Assembly (NCBI GenBank): GCA_022823945.1
Contig: JAJEBK010000043.1
Location: 62,001 to 126,000, forward strand
DNA length: 64,000 nucleotides
Reading direction: 5' to 3'
Source: Anaerolineae bacterium
GTDB lineage: Bacteria > Chloroflexota > Anaerolineae > Aggregatilineales > Phototrophicaceae
Below are positions 53,774-61,728 of the stretch, piece after piece. The notes under the pieces were generated by a model, which was not told where the DNA came from, ran no database searches, and saw nothing but the letters and a program-made list of their open reading frames with translations. Positions within the stretch are counted from its first letter, which is position 1. The number at the start of each line of letters is the position of its first letter. The translations under genes were made by a program, and so were the position numbers.

Positions 53774-54616
53774 ATGTGGCGCATCGGCGATTTCGAGCTG
53801 CATTTGTTCAATGATGCCAGCGCCTGGGTCGACCCCGGCGGCATGTTTGGCCTTGTGCCACGGGCTTTGTGGTCGCGCTATTATGCAGTCGACAAACGGC
53901 AGCTTTTGCAAACGGCGAATCACAATCTGCTGATCCGCGCTGGCGGACGCAACATCCTTGTCGATACGGGTTTTGGCAATTGCTTGAGCCAAAGGCAGCG
54001 CAAACGCCGCAGCATCACGCATTTTGATGGCACGTATGCTGGCTTGGCTGCGCTGGGGATCGAGGCCAGCGATATCGACCTGGTCGTCAACACGCACTTG
54101 CACGATGACCACTGCACGGGCAATTTCCGGCTGGATGCAAAAGGCGAGCGCCAACCCGCCTTCCCCAATGCCAGTTATGTGGTGCAGCGCCGCGAATATA
54201 CCGAGGCTTGCGCGCCCAATGAACGCACGCGCGCCACCTATCTGCCGGCCAATTATCAGCCGCTTTATGAGTCAGGGCAGTTGCAACTGCTGGATGGCGA
54301 TACCGAAGTCGCGCCGGGCATACACGCGCTGGTTACGCCTGGTCACACGCCGGCGCACATGAGCCTGCGCATAAGCAGCCAGAATGAACACGCCGCATTC
54401 GTCTGCGATCTGGCTTCGCTGGCTATTCACTTTGAGCGCCTGGCTTGGATGAGCGCCTACGATGTCGAGCCGCTGGTGACGCTGGAGACCAAACGTCGCT
54501 GGCAGCCGTGGGCGCTGGACACGAATGCGCTGCTCATCTTCCCGCACGATTCCCGGACGCCGGCTGGCAGGCTGACAATGGACGAAAAAGGCCGTCTGCG
54601 GGTAGAACCGTTCTGA
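53774..54616 (+). CDS. Metallo-beta-lactamase-fold hydrolase
   Basis: This 280-residue protein has the MBL metal motif H108-L-H110-D-D112-H113 (NTHLHDDH), preceded by LVDTGFG and followed by TPGHTPAHMS and the bridging D in FVCDLAS. The overall layout resembles lactonase-like (AttM/AiiA-type) enzymes, but the substrate is unknown. It starts 13 bases after secA and is convergent with mutM. A repeat copy lies between the two. Confidence 0.85.
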   Translation: MWRIGDFELHLFNDASAWVDPGGMFGLVPRALWSRYYAVDKRQLLQTANHNLLIRAGGRNILVDTGFGNCLSQRQRKRRSITHFDGTYAGLAALGIEASDIDLVVNTHLHDDHCTGNFRLDAKGERQPAFPNASYVVQRREYTEACAPNERTRATYLPANYQPLYESGQLQLLDGDTEVAPGIHALVTPGHTPAHMSLRISSQNEHAAFVCDLASLAIHFERLAWMSAYDVEPLVTLETKRRWQPWALDTNALLIFPHDSRTPAGRLTMDEKGRLRVEPF

Positions 54617-54637
54617 ATGCTTGTAGCGTGAACTTCC

Positions 54638-54662
54638 GGGCGACCCACTGGCTCGCCCCTAC
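54638..54662. repeat. Dispersed palindromic repeat, short copy D
   Basis: GGGCGA (54638-54643) and TCGCCC (54653-54658), then CTAC, between convergent MBL and mutM genes, overlapping the mutM stop end. It may serve both genes as a transcription end. Confidence 0.6.
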
Positions 54663-55498
54663 GATTTTGCTGCCCTGGCAGGTGGTTCTGGCTGGCAATT
54701 GGGGCAGAAGTGCGTGCCGCGCTGTGCCACGCGAATCTTGTTGATTTGCGCGCCGCAACGCAGGCAAGGCTGCTCGGGCCGCCCATAGACGAAGAAGTGA
54801 TTCTGCGATTGCCCTTTGCCGCCATCGGGCTTGCGATACCAATTGATGCTGGCGCCTTCATGCTCGATGCCCGTTTGCAGCGCCTCCCGCAAGGTCCTAT
54901 GCAAACGCGTCGCTTCGCTATCAGTTAGCGACTTGGCAGGGCGGGCAGGATGGATACCCGCGCGAAACAGCGCTTCATCGGCATAGATATTGCCTACGCC
55001 CGCCACGAACTCCTGTTGCAGCAGCCGCGCCTTGATCGCCAGTTTGCGCTCCCGCAATCCCTCGCGAAAGCCGGCTATTGTGAAATTGTCCCCGAGCGGC
55101 TCGGGACCCAGGTGACTCAGCAGCGCTGCGACATCGCTGGTCAGGTAGACACGTCCGAATTTGCGCACATCCGAGAAGCGCAGCTGCCCCTGGTCCAGGT
55201 CAAAGCGCACATGCACCCAGCGGTCGGCTTCGTGCCGTGCATCGGCCGCCGCCACATACAGCCGCCCCGACATCTTCAGATGGATCACCAGGGTGTCATG
55301 CTCCAGATGAATCAAGATGTATTTGCCGCGCCGCCCCAGGCTTCTGACCAGTTGTCCAGTCACTCGCGCCGCAAACTCATCGGGCGCGGGCGAATGAATC
55401 GACCGCTGCCAATCGTGCCACATGGCGGTTATGCGCCGCCCGACCAGTGGCTCGCGCAAGCCGCGTACAACAGTCTCGACTTCTGGCAGTTCGGGCAT
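54659..55498 (-). CDS. mutM: Formamidopyrimidine-DNA glycosylase
   Basis: MutM/Fpg (279 residues) removes oxidised purines such as 8-oxoguanine. The N-terminus MPELPEVETVVRGL supplies catalytic P2 and E3, and the conserved Lys is in GRRGKYILIHL. A helix-two-turn-helix segment (VAGVGNIYADEALF) and a four-Cys zinc finger (CLRCG, then CPNC) complete the enzyme. It is divergent from dnaE with an 89-base gap. Confidence 0.96.
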   Translation of the reverse strand: MPELPEVETVVRGLREPLVGRRITAMWHDWQRSIHSPAPDEFAARVTGQLVRSLGRRGKYILIHLEHDTLVIHLKMSGRLYVAAADARHEADRWVHVRFDLDQGQLRFSDVRKFGRVYLTSDVAALLSHLGPEPLGDNFTIAGFREGLRERKLAIKARLLQQEFVAGVGNIYADEALFRAGIHPARPAKSLTDSEATRLHRTLREALQTGIEHEGASINWYRKPDGGKGQSQNHFFVYGRPEQPCLRCGAQINKIRVAQRGTHFCPNCQPEPPARAAKS

Positions 55499-55527
55499 GG
55501 ATTCTCGTCAAAATCGCTCGGCAGTTT

Positions 55528-55536
55528 TGTTATAAT
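55528..55536 (+). promoter_or_regulatory. Extended -10 promoter of dnaE
   Basis: TGT followed by a perfect TATAAT (55531-55536), about 50 bases before dnaE. No strong -35 is seen. Confidence 0.55.
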
Positions 55537-55587
55537 ACGCGCGCAAGACGGCGATTCCTACCCAACAAAATCCACAGAAGCGAGCTT

Positions 55588-58500
55588 ATGACCGGCGACT
55601 TCGTACACTTGCATGTGCACAGCGAGTTTTCGTTATTGGATGGTCAAAGCCGCATCAAGCAGTTGGTCTCGCGCGCCAAAGAGCTGGGCATGCCGGCGCT
55701 GGGAATCACCGATCACGGCGTCATGTTTGGCGTGCTGGACTTTTACCGCGCTTGCACAGACGCTGGCATCACGCCAGTTGTGGGCATGGAAGCCTATCTT
55801 GCTCCGCGCGGCATGACCGACCGCGACTCCCGCCACGACCGCGAAGCCCATCACATGTTGCTGCTGGCGAAGAATATGCAAGGGTATCAGAACCTGCTGG
55901 CGATCGCCTCGGCCGCCCAACTGGAGGGTTTTTATTATCGTCCGCGCATCGACAAAGAGTTTCTGGCCGCCCACGCCGATGGCCTCATCGCTACCAGTGG
56001 CTGCCTGGCTGCAGAAATCCCGCGGCTGGCAAACAAGGGCGACTTTGAAACTGCGCGACAGCAGATCGGCTGGTATCAAGACGTCTTTGGCAGCGACAAC
56101 TTTTTCCTGGAGCTGCAAGGCCACGACATTCCCGATCTGCACGAGCTAAACCGCTGGCTTTGCGAGTATCGAAGCAGCGGACACAGCCCCGTCCAGTTGG
56201 TGGCCAGCAACGATGTGCATTATGTCGACAAAGGCGATGCCGACGCCCACGATACCTTGCTGTGCATCCAAACCAGCAGCCTGAAGTCCGACCAGAACCG
56301 CATGCGCATGCTGCCAGCGAGCAGCTATTATCTGAAATCTGCCCAAGAAATGCGCGCCGACTTCGCCGATCTGCCAGCCAGGCTGATTGATGAGGCTTTT
56401 GCCAACTCGCTGCGGATCGCGCAGATGACTGATATCGACCTGGCGCCCAAGGGCTATCACCTGCCGACTTTCCCGGTACCAGATGGCTTTGATGAAACCA
56501 GCTACCTGCATCATCTGACGAATATCGGCATGGCTTGGCGCTTCGGGGACGACTGGCGGCGCGAGCCCGCTTTTCAAGAGCGCATCAACCGCGAGTTGAG
56601 CATCATCCACAGCATGGGCTTCGACAGCTATTTTCTGATAGTGTGGGACTTGTGCGAGTTTGCGCGGCACGCCGATATCTGGTGGAATGTGCGCGGGTCT
56701 GGGGCGGCATCGCTGGTCGCCTACAGCCTGGGCATCACCAATATCGACCCGATCCAAAACGGCTTGCTCTTTGAACGATTCCTAAATCCTGGCCGCGTCA
56801 GCATGCCGGATATTGACCTGGACTATCCAGACGACCGCCGCGGCGAAATGATCGCTTACACAGCCATGAAGTATGGCGAAGACAAGGTCGCGGCCATCAT
56901 CACCTTTGGCACCATGGGCGCAAAAGCGGCTGTGCGCGATGTCGGGCGCGCCCTGGATGTCGATCTGGGGCTGATCAATCGCGCCGCTGCCCTCATCCCC
57001 CAAGAAGCGCGCCAAAAGAAAATCCTCGAGTATGTCGATGCCAGCCCGGAACTGACAGCGCTGTATCAGGACGAGCCACAACTGCAACGGGTCATCGACA
57101 CCGCCATCGAATTGCAGGGCATGACGCGCCACGCTTCCACGCACGCGGCCGGCGTGATCGTCGCCGATCGCCCCCTGGTCGAGCTAGTGCCGCTGCATCG
57201 CATCACCGGCAAAGACCCATCGGGCGGCGCGCTGAAAGCTGTGACGCAATTCCCCATGGAAACAGCTGAGTCCATCGGCTTGCTGAAGGTCGACTTTTTG
57301 GGTTTGTCCACCTTGACTATCATGCGCAAAGCCTGTGAGCTGATCGCCAGGCACCGCGGCATACATTATTCTATCGACAACATCCCCTATCGTCATGACG
57401 ACGCCACTGCCGAAGAGCGAGCGCGCCTGGATGTCGCTTTCGAGATGCTGGGGCGTGGCGAGACAGTGGGTGTCTTCCAGGTCGAATCTGGCGGCATGCA
57501 GCAGATGTTGCGTGGCATGCGTCCGCGCGTCTTTGAGAATATCGTGGCGGCTATCGCGCTGTATCGCCCCGGCCCCATGGACTATATCCCCGCCTATTGC
57601 CGCCGCATGCATGGCGACGAAGAGGTCAAACCCCTGCACCCGCGCCTGGAGCCCATCCTCCGCGAGACCTATGGCATCTGCGTGTATCAGGAACAGATCA
57701 TGCAAATTGCCGGCGAACTTTTTGGTTATGAACTGGGTGAAGCCGACTTGATGCGCCGCGCGGTATCCAAGAAAAAACCCGAAGACCTCAACAAGCACAA
57801 AGCCATTTTTATCGAGCGCGGGCCACAAAATGGCATCCCCGCCGATGCCGCCGCCGCCATCTTTGACATGATCGCCGAATTCGCCAATTACGGCTTTAAC
57901 AAGCCTCACGCCGCCGACTACGCGGTCATGACTGTGCAGACTGCCTATCTAAAATGTCACTATCCCCACGAGTATATGACCGCGATTTTGAGCGTGCAGC
58001 GCGATGACCTGGGCAAAGTCTCCACTGTGCTGGAAGAGTGCCGCCGCTTGCATGTCCCCATCCTGCCGCCCGATATCAACAGCAGCCAACTGGAATTTGA
58101 TATCGAAAGCGGCGCTGATGGCAAACGCGCGATCCGCTTTGGCTTGGCTGCTGTTAAGAATGCCAGCGCTTTGACCACGCGAGACCTGATCTCTCAGCGC
58201 GGCGAGCTGCCATACAATAACCTGACCGATTTTTGCCAGCGCGTCGACTTGCGCAATATCGGCAAACGTTCGCTGGAAAGCCTCATCAAAGTGGGCGCAA
58301 TGGATGTTTTTGGCACGCGCGCCAGCCTGCTGGGCGCCCTGGACGGCATCATCAGCGCCAGCGGCAAACATCATCACGACCTGGAAGTCGGGCAGATTCA
58401 GATGTTTGGCGCTACCACCAACAGCCCCGACAATTTCGCCGAGATTCATCACATCGACGAAGTCTCCCCGCGCGATAGGCTGAAGTGGGAGAAAGAGCTG

Positions 58501-59379
58501 CTGGGCTTTTACCTGACCGGGCGCCCGGCCGACCGCCACCGCGCGCAGCTGGAAAAGCAAAATCTGCAATCGATTGCCGATCTAAAGAGCCCGGCGCTGA
58601 AAAAGCCCGAGCGTGTCCGGGTTGCCGGCGAAATCACGGTGCTGCGCAAGCTCACCACTCGGAATGGCGATCCCATGGCTGTGCTGAGTCTGGAAGATTG
58701 GCACGACAGCGCTGGCATCATTGATGTTGTGCTGTTTCCAGATGCCTACAACAAGGCTGTGGAGACCTACGCCAGCATCAACCAGACAGCAGCCGAGGGC
58801 GCGCGTGAACTGGCCGCCGGCGAGATCGTGCTGGTCAGCGGGCGCTACGATGACAGCCGCGGCGAAGCGCAGATCATCGCCGACCAACTGCGTCTGGATT
58901 TCAGCGCCGCCAGTGCAGAAAGCGCGCCCATGCCATACGACCAACCGCCGGACTGGGCACAGGATGATCTGCCGCCGCCACAAGATGCCTTCCCCGATCC
59001 AGCTCCACCCGCCGACCCGGCTCCTGCGCCCGCGCCCAACGACGAGCCAGCCTGGGCAAATGGCGCGAGCGACCTGCGCTTGCCCGATCACAATGATGAC
59101 CTTCCAACGAAGCCGCCACGCACAATTGCCGTGACGCTGGCTGCCACAGCCGACATCGACAAAGACCGCCGCAAGCTGGAGCGCATCCACCGCTGCTGTG
59201 TGGAATTTCCTGGCCAAGACCACTTCCAAATCATTATCGTTCGCGACGATCATCACACTGCCTTGCGCTTCCCCGACCACACCACCAATATTTGTGACGA
59301 GCTTCGTAATGCTCTGCTGGCGATCGTGGAAAAGGGCGAATTCGTGCAGATTTTGGAGACTGACTTAAGCAAGGCTTAA
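55588..59379 (+). CDS. dnaE: DNA polymerase III subunit alpha
   Basis: DnaE (1263 residues) is the replicative polymerase. It has an N-terminal PHP domain (HLHVHSEFSLLDG, GITDHG, then NDVHYVDKGDADAHD), the catalytic motif MPDIDLDYPDDRRG with D408 and D410, and the finger and thumb regions. A helix-hairpin-helix/OB-fold part follows (VRVAGEITVLRKL). The PHP metal-ligand motifs look intact, unlike E. coli DnaE, so it may keep a hydrolytic site. A Pro/Ala/Asp-rich linker of about 60 residues (around 1112-1170) separates the OB fold from a small C-terminal domain. I chose ATG 55588; longer frames run back through the promoter and mutM. Confidence 0.96.
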   Translation: MTGDFVHLHVHSEFSLLDGQSRIKQLVSRAKELGMPALGITDHGVMFGVLDFYRACTDAGITPVVGMEAYLAPRGMTDRDSRHDREAHHMLLLAKNMQGYQNLLAIASAAQLEGFYYRPRIDKEFLAAHADGLIATSGCLAAEIPRLANKGDFETARQQIGWYQDVFGSDNFFLELQGHDIPDLHELNRWLCEYRSSGHSPVQLVASNDVHYVDKGDADAHDTLLCIQTSSLKSDQNRMRMLPASSYYLKSAQEMRADFADLPARLIDEAFANSLRIAQMTDIDLAPKGYHLPTFPVPDGFDETSYLHHLTNIGMAWRFGDDWRREPAFQERINRELSIIHSMGFDSYFLIVWDLCEFARHADIWWNVRGSGAASLVAYSLGITNIDPIQNGLLFERFLNPGRVSMPDIDLDYPDDRRGEMIAYTAMKYGEDKVAAIITFGTMGAKAAVRDVGRALDVDLGLINRAAALIPQEARQKKILEYVDASPELTALYQDEPQLQRVIDTAIELQGMTRHASTHAAGVIVADRPLVELVPLHRITGKDPSGGALKAVTQFPMETAESIGLLKVDFLGLSTLTIMRKACELIARHRGIHYSIDNIPYRHDDATAEERARLDVAFEMLGRGETVGVFQVESGGMQQMLRGMRPRVFENIVAAIALYRPGPMDYIPAYCRRMHGDEEVKPLHPRLEPILRETYGICVYQEQIMQIAGELFGYELGEADLMRRAVSKKKPEDLNKHKAIFIERGPQNGIPADAAAAIFDMIAEFANYGFNKPHAADYAVMTVQTAYLKCHYPHEYMTAILSVQRDDLGKVSTVLEECRRLHVPILPPDINSSQLEFDIESGADGKRAIRFGLAAVKNASALTTRDLISQRGELPYNNLTDFCQRVDLRNIGKRSLESLIKVGAMDVFGTRASLLGALDGIISASGKHHHDLEVGQIQMFGATTNSPDNFAEIHHIDEVSPRDRLKWEKELLGFYLTGRPADRHRAQLEKQNLQSIADLKSPALKKPERVRVAGEITVLRKLTTRNGDPMAVLSLEDWHDSAGIIDVVLFPDAYNKAVETYASINQTAAEGARELAAGEIVLVSGRYDDSRGEAQIIADQLRLDFSAASAESAPMPYDQPPDWAQDDLPPPQDAFPDPAPPADPAPAPAPNDEPAWANGASDLRLPDHNDDLPTKPPRTIAVTLAATADIDKDRRKLERIHRCCVEFPGQDHFQIIIVRDDHHTALRFPDHTTNICDELRNALLAIVEKGEFVQILETDLSKA

Positions 59380-59390
59380 CCTGCCGACAA

Positions 59391-59419
59391 TTGAAGGCGC
59401 GCCGCAAACTGACTACAAT
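59391..59419 (+). promoter_or_regulatory. Sigma70-type promoter of pfkA
   Basis: TTGAAG (59391-59396), a 17-base spacer and TACAAT (59414-59419). It starts 11 bases after the dnaE stop. Confidence 0.65.
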
Positions 59420-59450
59420 GAAAGTTGTCGAGGCAGTGGAGAAAGCAGCG

Positions 59451-60416
59451 ATGAAGCGAATCGCTGTGATGACCAGCGGTGGCGATGCGCCGGGCATGAA
59501 CGCGGCAGTGCGGGCGGTTGTGCGCGCCGGGCTGGACAAACAGGTCGAAGTCTATGGCATTCGTCAAGCCTACCAGGGTCTGCTGGCGGGCGATATCGCT
59601 TTGCTGAGCAGCCGCGAAGTCAGCGGCATTTTGCAGCGAGGCGGCACTGTCTTGCAGACAGCTCGCAACGAAGAATTCAAGACGGCGGCGGGCCAGCGCA
59701 AAGGCAGGCGTCGCCTGAACGAACATGGCATTGAAGGCGTCATCGTCATCGGCGGCGATGGCAGCTTGCGCGGCGCGCTTGCCCTGCATCGGATGGGCGT
59801 GCCTGTCATTGGCATCCCCGCCAGTATCGACAACGACATCTGGGGCACCGATACCAGCATCGGCGTCGACACGGCGCTGAACACCATCCTGGATGCGGTC
59901 GACCGCCTGCGCGATACAGCTACTTCGCACAACCGCGCTTTCGTCATTGAAGTCATGGGTCGCGATTGTGGTTACCTGGCAGTCATGGGCGGCATCCTGG
60001 GCGGCGCGGAGATCGTCGTGACGCCAGAAAATGGGGTGACCATGAACGAGATCGCTGTCGCGCTGGAAGATGCGTATGTCCGCGGCAAGTCGCATGCTAT
60101 CGCCATCCTGGCAGAAGGCGCGCCCTATCAGGGTCCAGAGCTGGCGCGCTTCTTGCAGCAGAAGCACATCGGCTTCGAGATTCGCCTGACCATTTTGGGA
60201 CACACACAGCGCGGGGGCAGCCCCACCGCTTTTGACCGGCTGCTGGCGACGCGGATGGGCGTGTATGCGGTAGATCTGCTGCTGAGCGGCGCAGATGGTA
60301 TGATGGTGGCGCGGGTCGGGCGCGACCAAAAGCCAATCTCATTGGCAGAATGCAGCGCGCGCACCCGCCAGATCACGCCCGAATATTTCGGCCTGGCAAA
60401 GATCCTCTCCCGCTAA
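59451..60416 (+). CDS. pfkA: 6-phosphofructokinase, ATP type
   Basis: PfkA (321 residues) phosphorylates fructose-6-phosphate in glycolysis. The ATP site is MTSGGDAPGMNAAVR and GGDGSLRGA (D103-G104, the Gly of ATP-using enzymes). The catalytic loop is PASIDNDIWGTD where the family has GTIDNDI. The late motif LGHTQRGGSPTAFDR is complete. GGAGAAAG precedes ATG 59451; an earlier in-frame start lies inside the promoter. It is convergent with ybaK, one base apart. Confidence 0.92.
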   Translation: MKRIAVMTSGGDAPGMNAAVRAVVRAGLDKQVEVYGIRQAYQGLLAGDIALLSSREVSGILQRGGTVLQTARNEEFKTAAGQRKGRRRLNEHGIEGVIVIGGDGSLRGALALHRMGVPVIGIPASIDNDIWGTDTSIGVDTALNTILDAVDRLRDTATSHNRAFVIEVMGRDCGYLAVMGGILGGAEIVVTPENGVTMNEIAVALEDAYVRGKSHAIAILAEGAPYQGPELARFLQQKHIGFEIRLTILGHTQRGGSPTAFDRLLATRMGVYAVDLLLSGADGMMVARVGRDQKPISLAECSARTRQITPEYFGLAKILSR

Positions 60417-60417
60417 T

Positions 60418-60909
60418 TCAATCTCCAGGCGCATCAGCCACATCGACCACGCGACAATCCAGCAGGCGCAGCAAGGCGCTGGTTTCGACGCGCAGCTGTA
60501 TGCCTCGTTTGCCTGCGCTGATTACGATGTGTGACTGCGCCGCGCCGCGAGCATCCAGGATGGTATCCCAACGTTTGTGGGTCAATGCCAATGCGCTGAT
60601 GCCACCAACTTGCAGCCCGGTCAATTTCTCGGCGTCTGCATGGGGGAGCAGGGCAGCCTTTTTTGCGCCGACCGCCGCTGCCAGCCGCTTCAGGTTCAGG
60701 GTTGTATTCGCTGGCAGCATGACCAGGGCCGGCTTCTTCGCGCCGACTGCCTGCGCCACCAAGGTCTTGAAGACAGCTTCAGCAGGAAATCCCACCGCCG
60801 CCGCTACTTCCCTGGCATCGCGCAGCACAGGATCGTACTGGTGCGCCATATAGGCGATACCCCGCGCATCCAGCAGCCGCATGGAATTGAGCTTCTTCGC
60901 TTTTGTCAT
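60418..60909 (-). CDS. ybaK: YbaK-type aminoacyl-tRNA deacylase
   Basis: This 163-residue protein is a YbaK/EbsC-type editing enzyme that removes wrong amino acids such as Cys from tRNA-Pro. The conserved Lys lies in AVFKTLVAQ, and VGGISALAL fits the family Gly-rich segment. It could proofread the product of the short prolyl-tRNA synthetase at 28449-29891, which lacks an editing domain. I chose ATG 60909; a longer frame to 60975 overlaps the SDR gene. It follows that gene by 4 bases. Confidence 0.87.
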   Translation of the reverse strand: MTKAKKLNSMRLLDARGIAYMAHQYDPVLRDAREVAAAVGFPAEAVFKTLVAQAVGAKKPALVMLPANTTLNLKRLAAAVGAKKAALLPHADAEKLTGLQVGGISALALTHKRWDTILDARGAAQSHIVISAGKRGIQLRVETSALLRLLDCRVVDVADAPGD

Positions 60910-60913
60910 GGAT

Positions 60914-61711
60914 CTACCCGTCCTCTTGCGGTTGGTATTGACTTTTCGCCAAACGCGCCATGATGCCCGGCGCAAGCACGCCGCCAGCCAGTATCAGACG
61001 GTCAAACAGGCGCAGGATGACGCGCCGCTGTCGATGCTGCGCCGCCCGCACGATAGCCTCTGCCACAGTTTCGGGGCTTGCGCTTGGCAATCCGCCGCGA
61101 TTGTCCTGGCTGCTGCCCAGGCGATTTTGGTTGAATTCCGTGCGCGTCCGCCCGACCAACACATCGCTAACGCAGATGCCATCGTCCGCCAGTTCCAGGC
61201 GCAGTGAACCGGCCAGGCTGGAGACGAAGGCTTTGCTGGCGGCATAGGCGGCGGTGTAGGGCGTGTGGATGCCAGACACAACGGAAGACACGATCAAGAT
61301 TTGCCCGCTGGTGGAGCGCAGCGCAGGCACACAAGCGCGCACGCTGTGGATGACGCCGTCGATATTTGTGCGCAGCAATGTCTCCAGGTGCTGCCAGTCG
61401 GCTTCGACTAGAGTCCCATGCTGCCCGATGCCGGCATTGGCGACCAGCACATCCAGCCGCCCAAATCGGTCCAGTGTTTTGGCGAGGGCTGCCTCGACAC
61501 TTTCCGCCTGCCGAACATCCCCGGCCACCGCAAGAAATTCGCCATGTGGAGTCGGCAGGTCGGCGATCTCCCGCGCCAGGTCTTCCAGCCGCTCTTTGCG
61601 CCGCGCCATACCACAGACATACCCGCCTGCCCGCGCAAAAGCCAGCGCTGTGGCCCGTCCGATTCCGCTGGAAGCGCCAGTGATGAAAATGACCTTGCGA
61701 GCGCCTTTCAT
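60914..61711 (-). CDS. Short-chain dehydrogenase/reductase
   Basis: This 265-residue classical SDR oxidoreductase has the nucleotide loop T11-G-A-S-S-G-I-G18, NAG (92-94), catalytic Ser142/143 and Y156-A-A-S-K160. The Arg-rich stretch after strand 2 (ARRKERLE) suggests NADPH preference. The C-terminus has extra hydrophobic residues. The substrate is unknown. It is followed by ybaK 4 bases later and preceded by the large membrane protein 17 bases earlier. Confidence 0.88.
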   Translation of the reverse strand: MKGARKVIFITGASSGIGRATALAFARAGGYVCGMARRKERLEDLAREIADLPTPHGEFLAVAGDVRQAESVEAALAKTLDRFGRLDVLVANAGIGQHGTLVEADWQHLETLLRTNIDGVIHSVRACVPALRSTSGQILIVSSVVSGIHTPYTAAYAASKAFVSSLAGSLRLELADDGICVSDVLVGRTRTEFNQNRLGSSQDNRGGLPSASPETVAEAIVRAAQHRQRRVILRLFDRLILAGGVLAPGIMARLAKSQYQPQEDG

Positions 61712-61728
61712 GCCTGACTCACTTCACC

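Noticed and set aside
51409..53844. 811-codon minus-strand frame opposite secA
   Set aside because: It is a shadow of secA codon bias; its product has no recognisable family.
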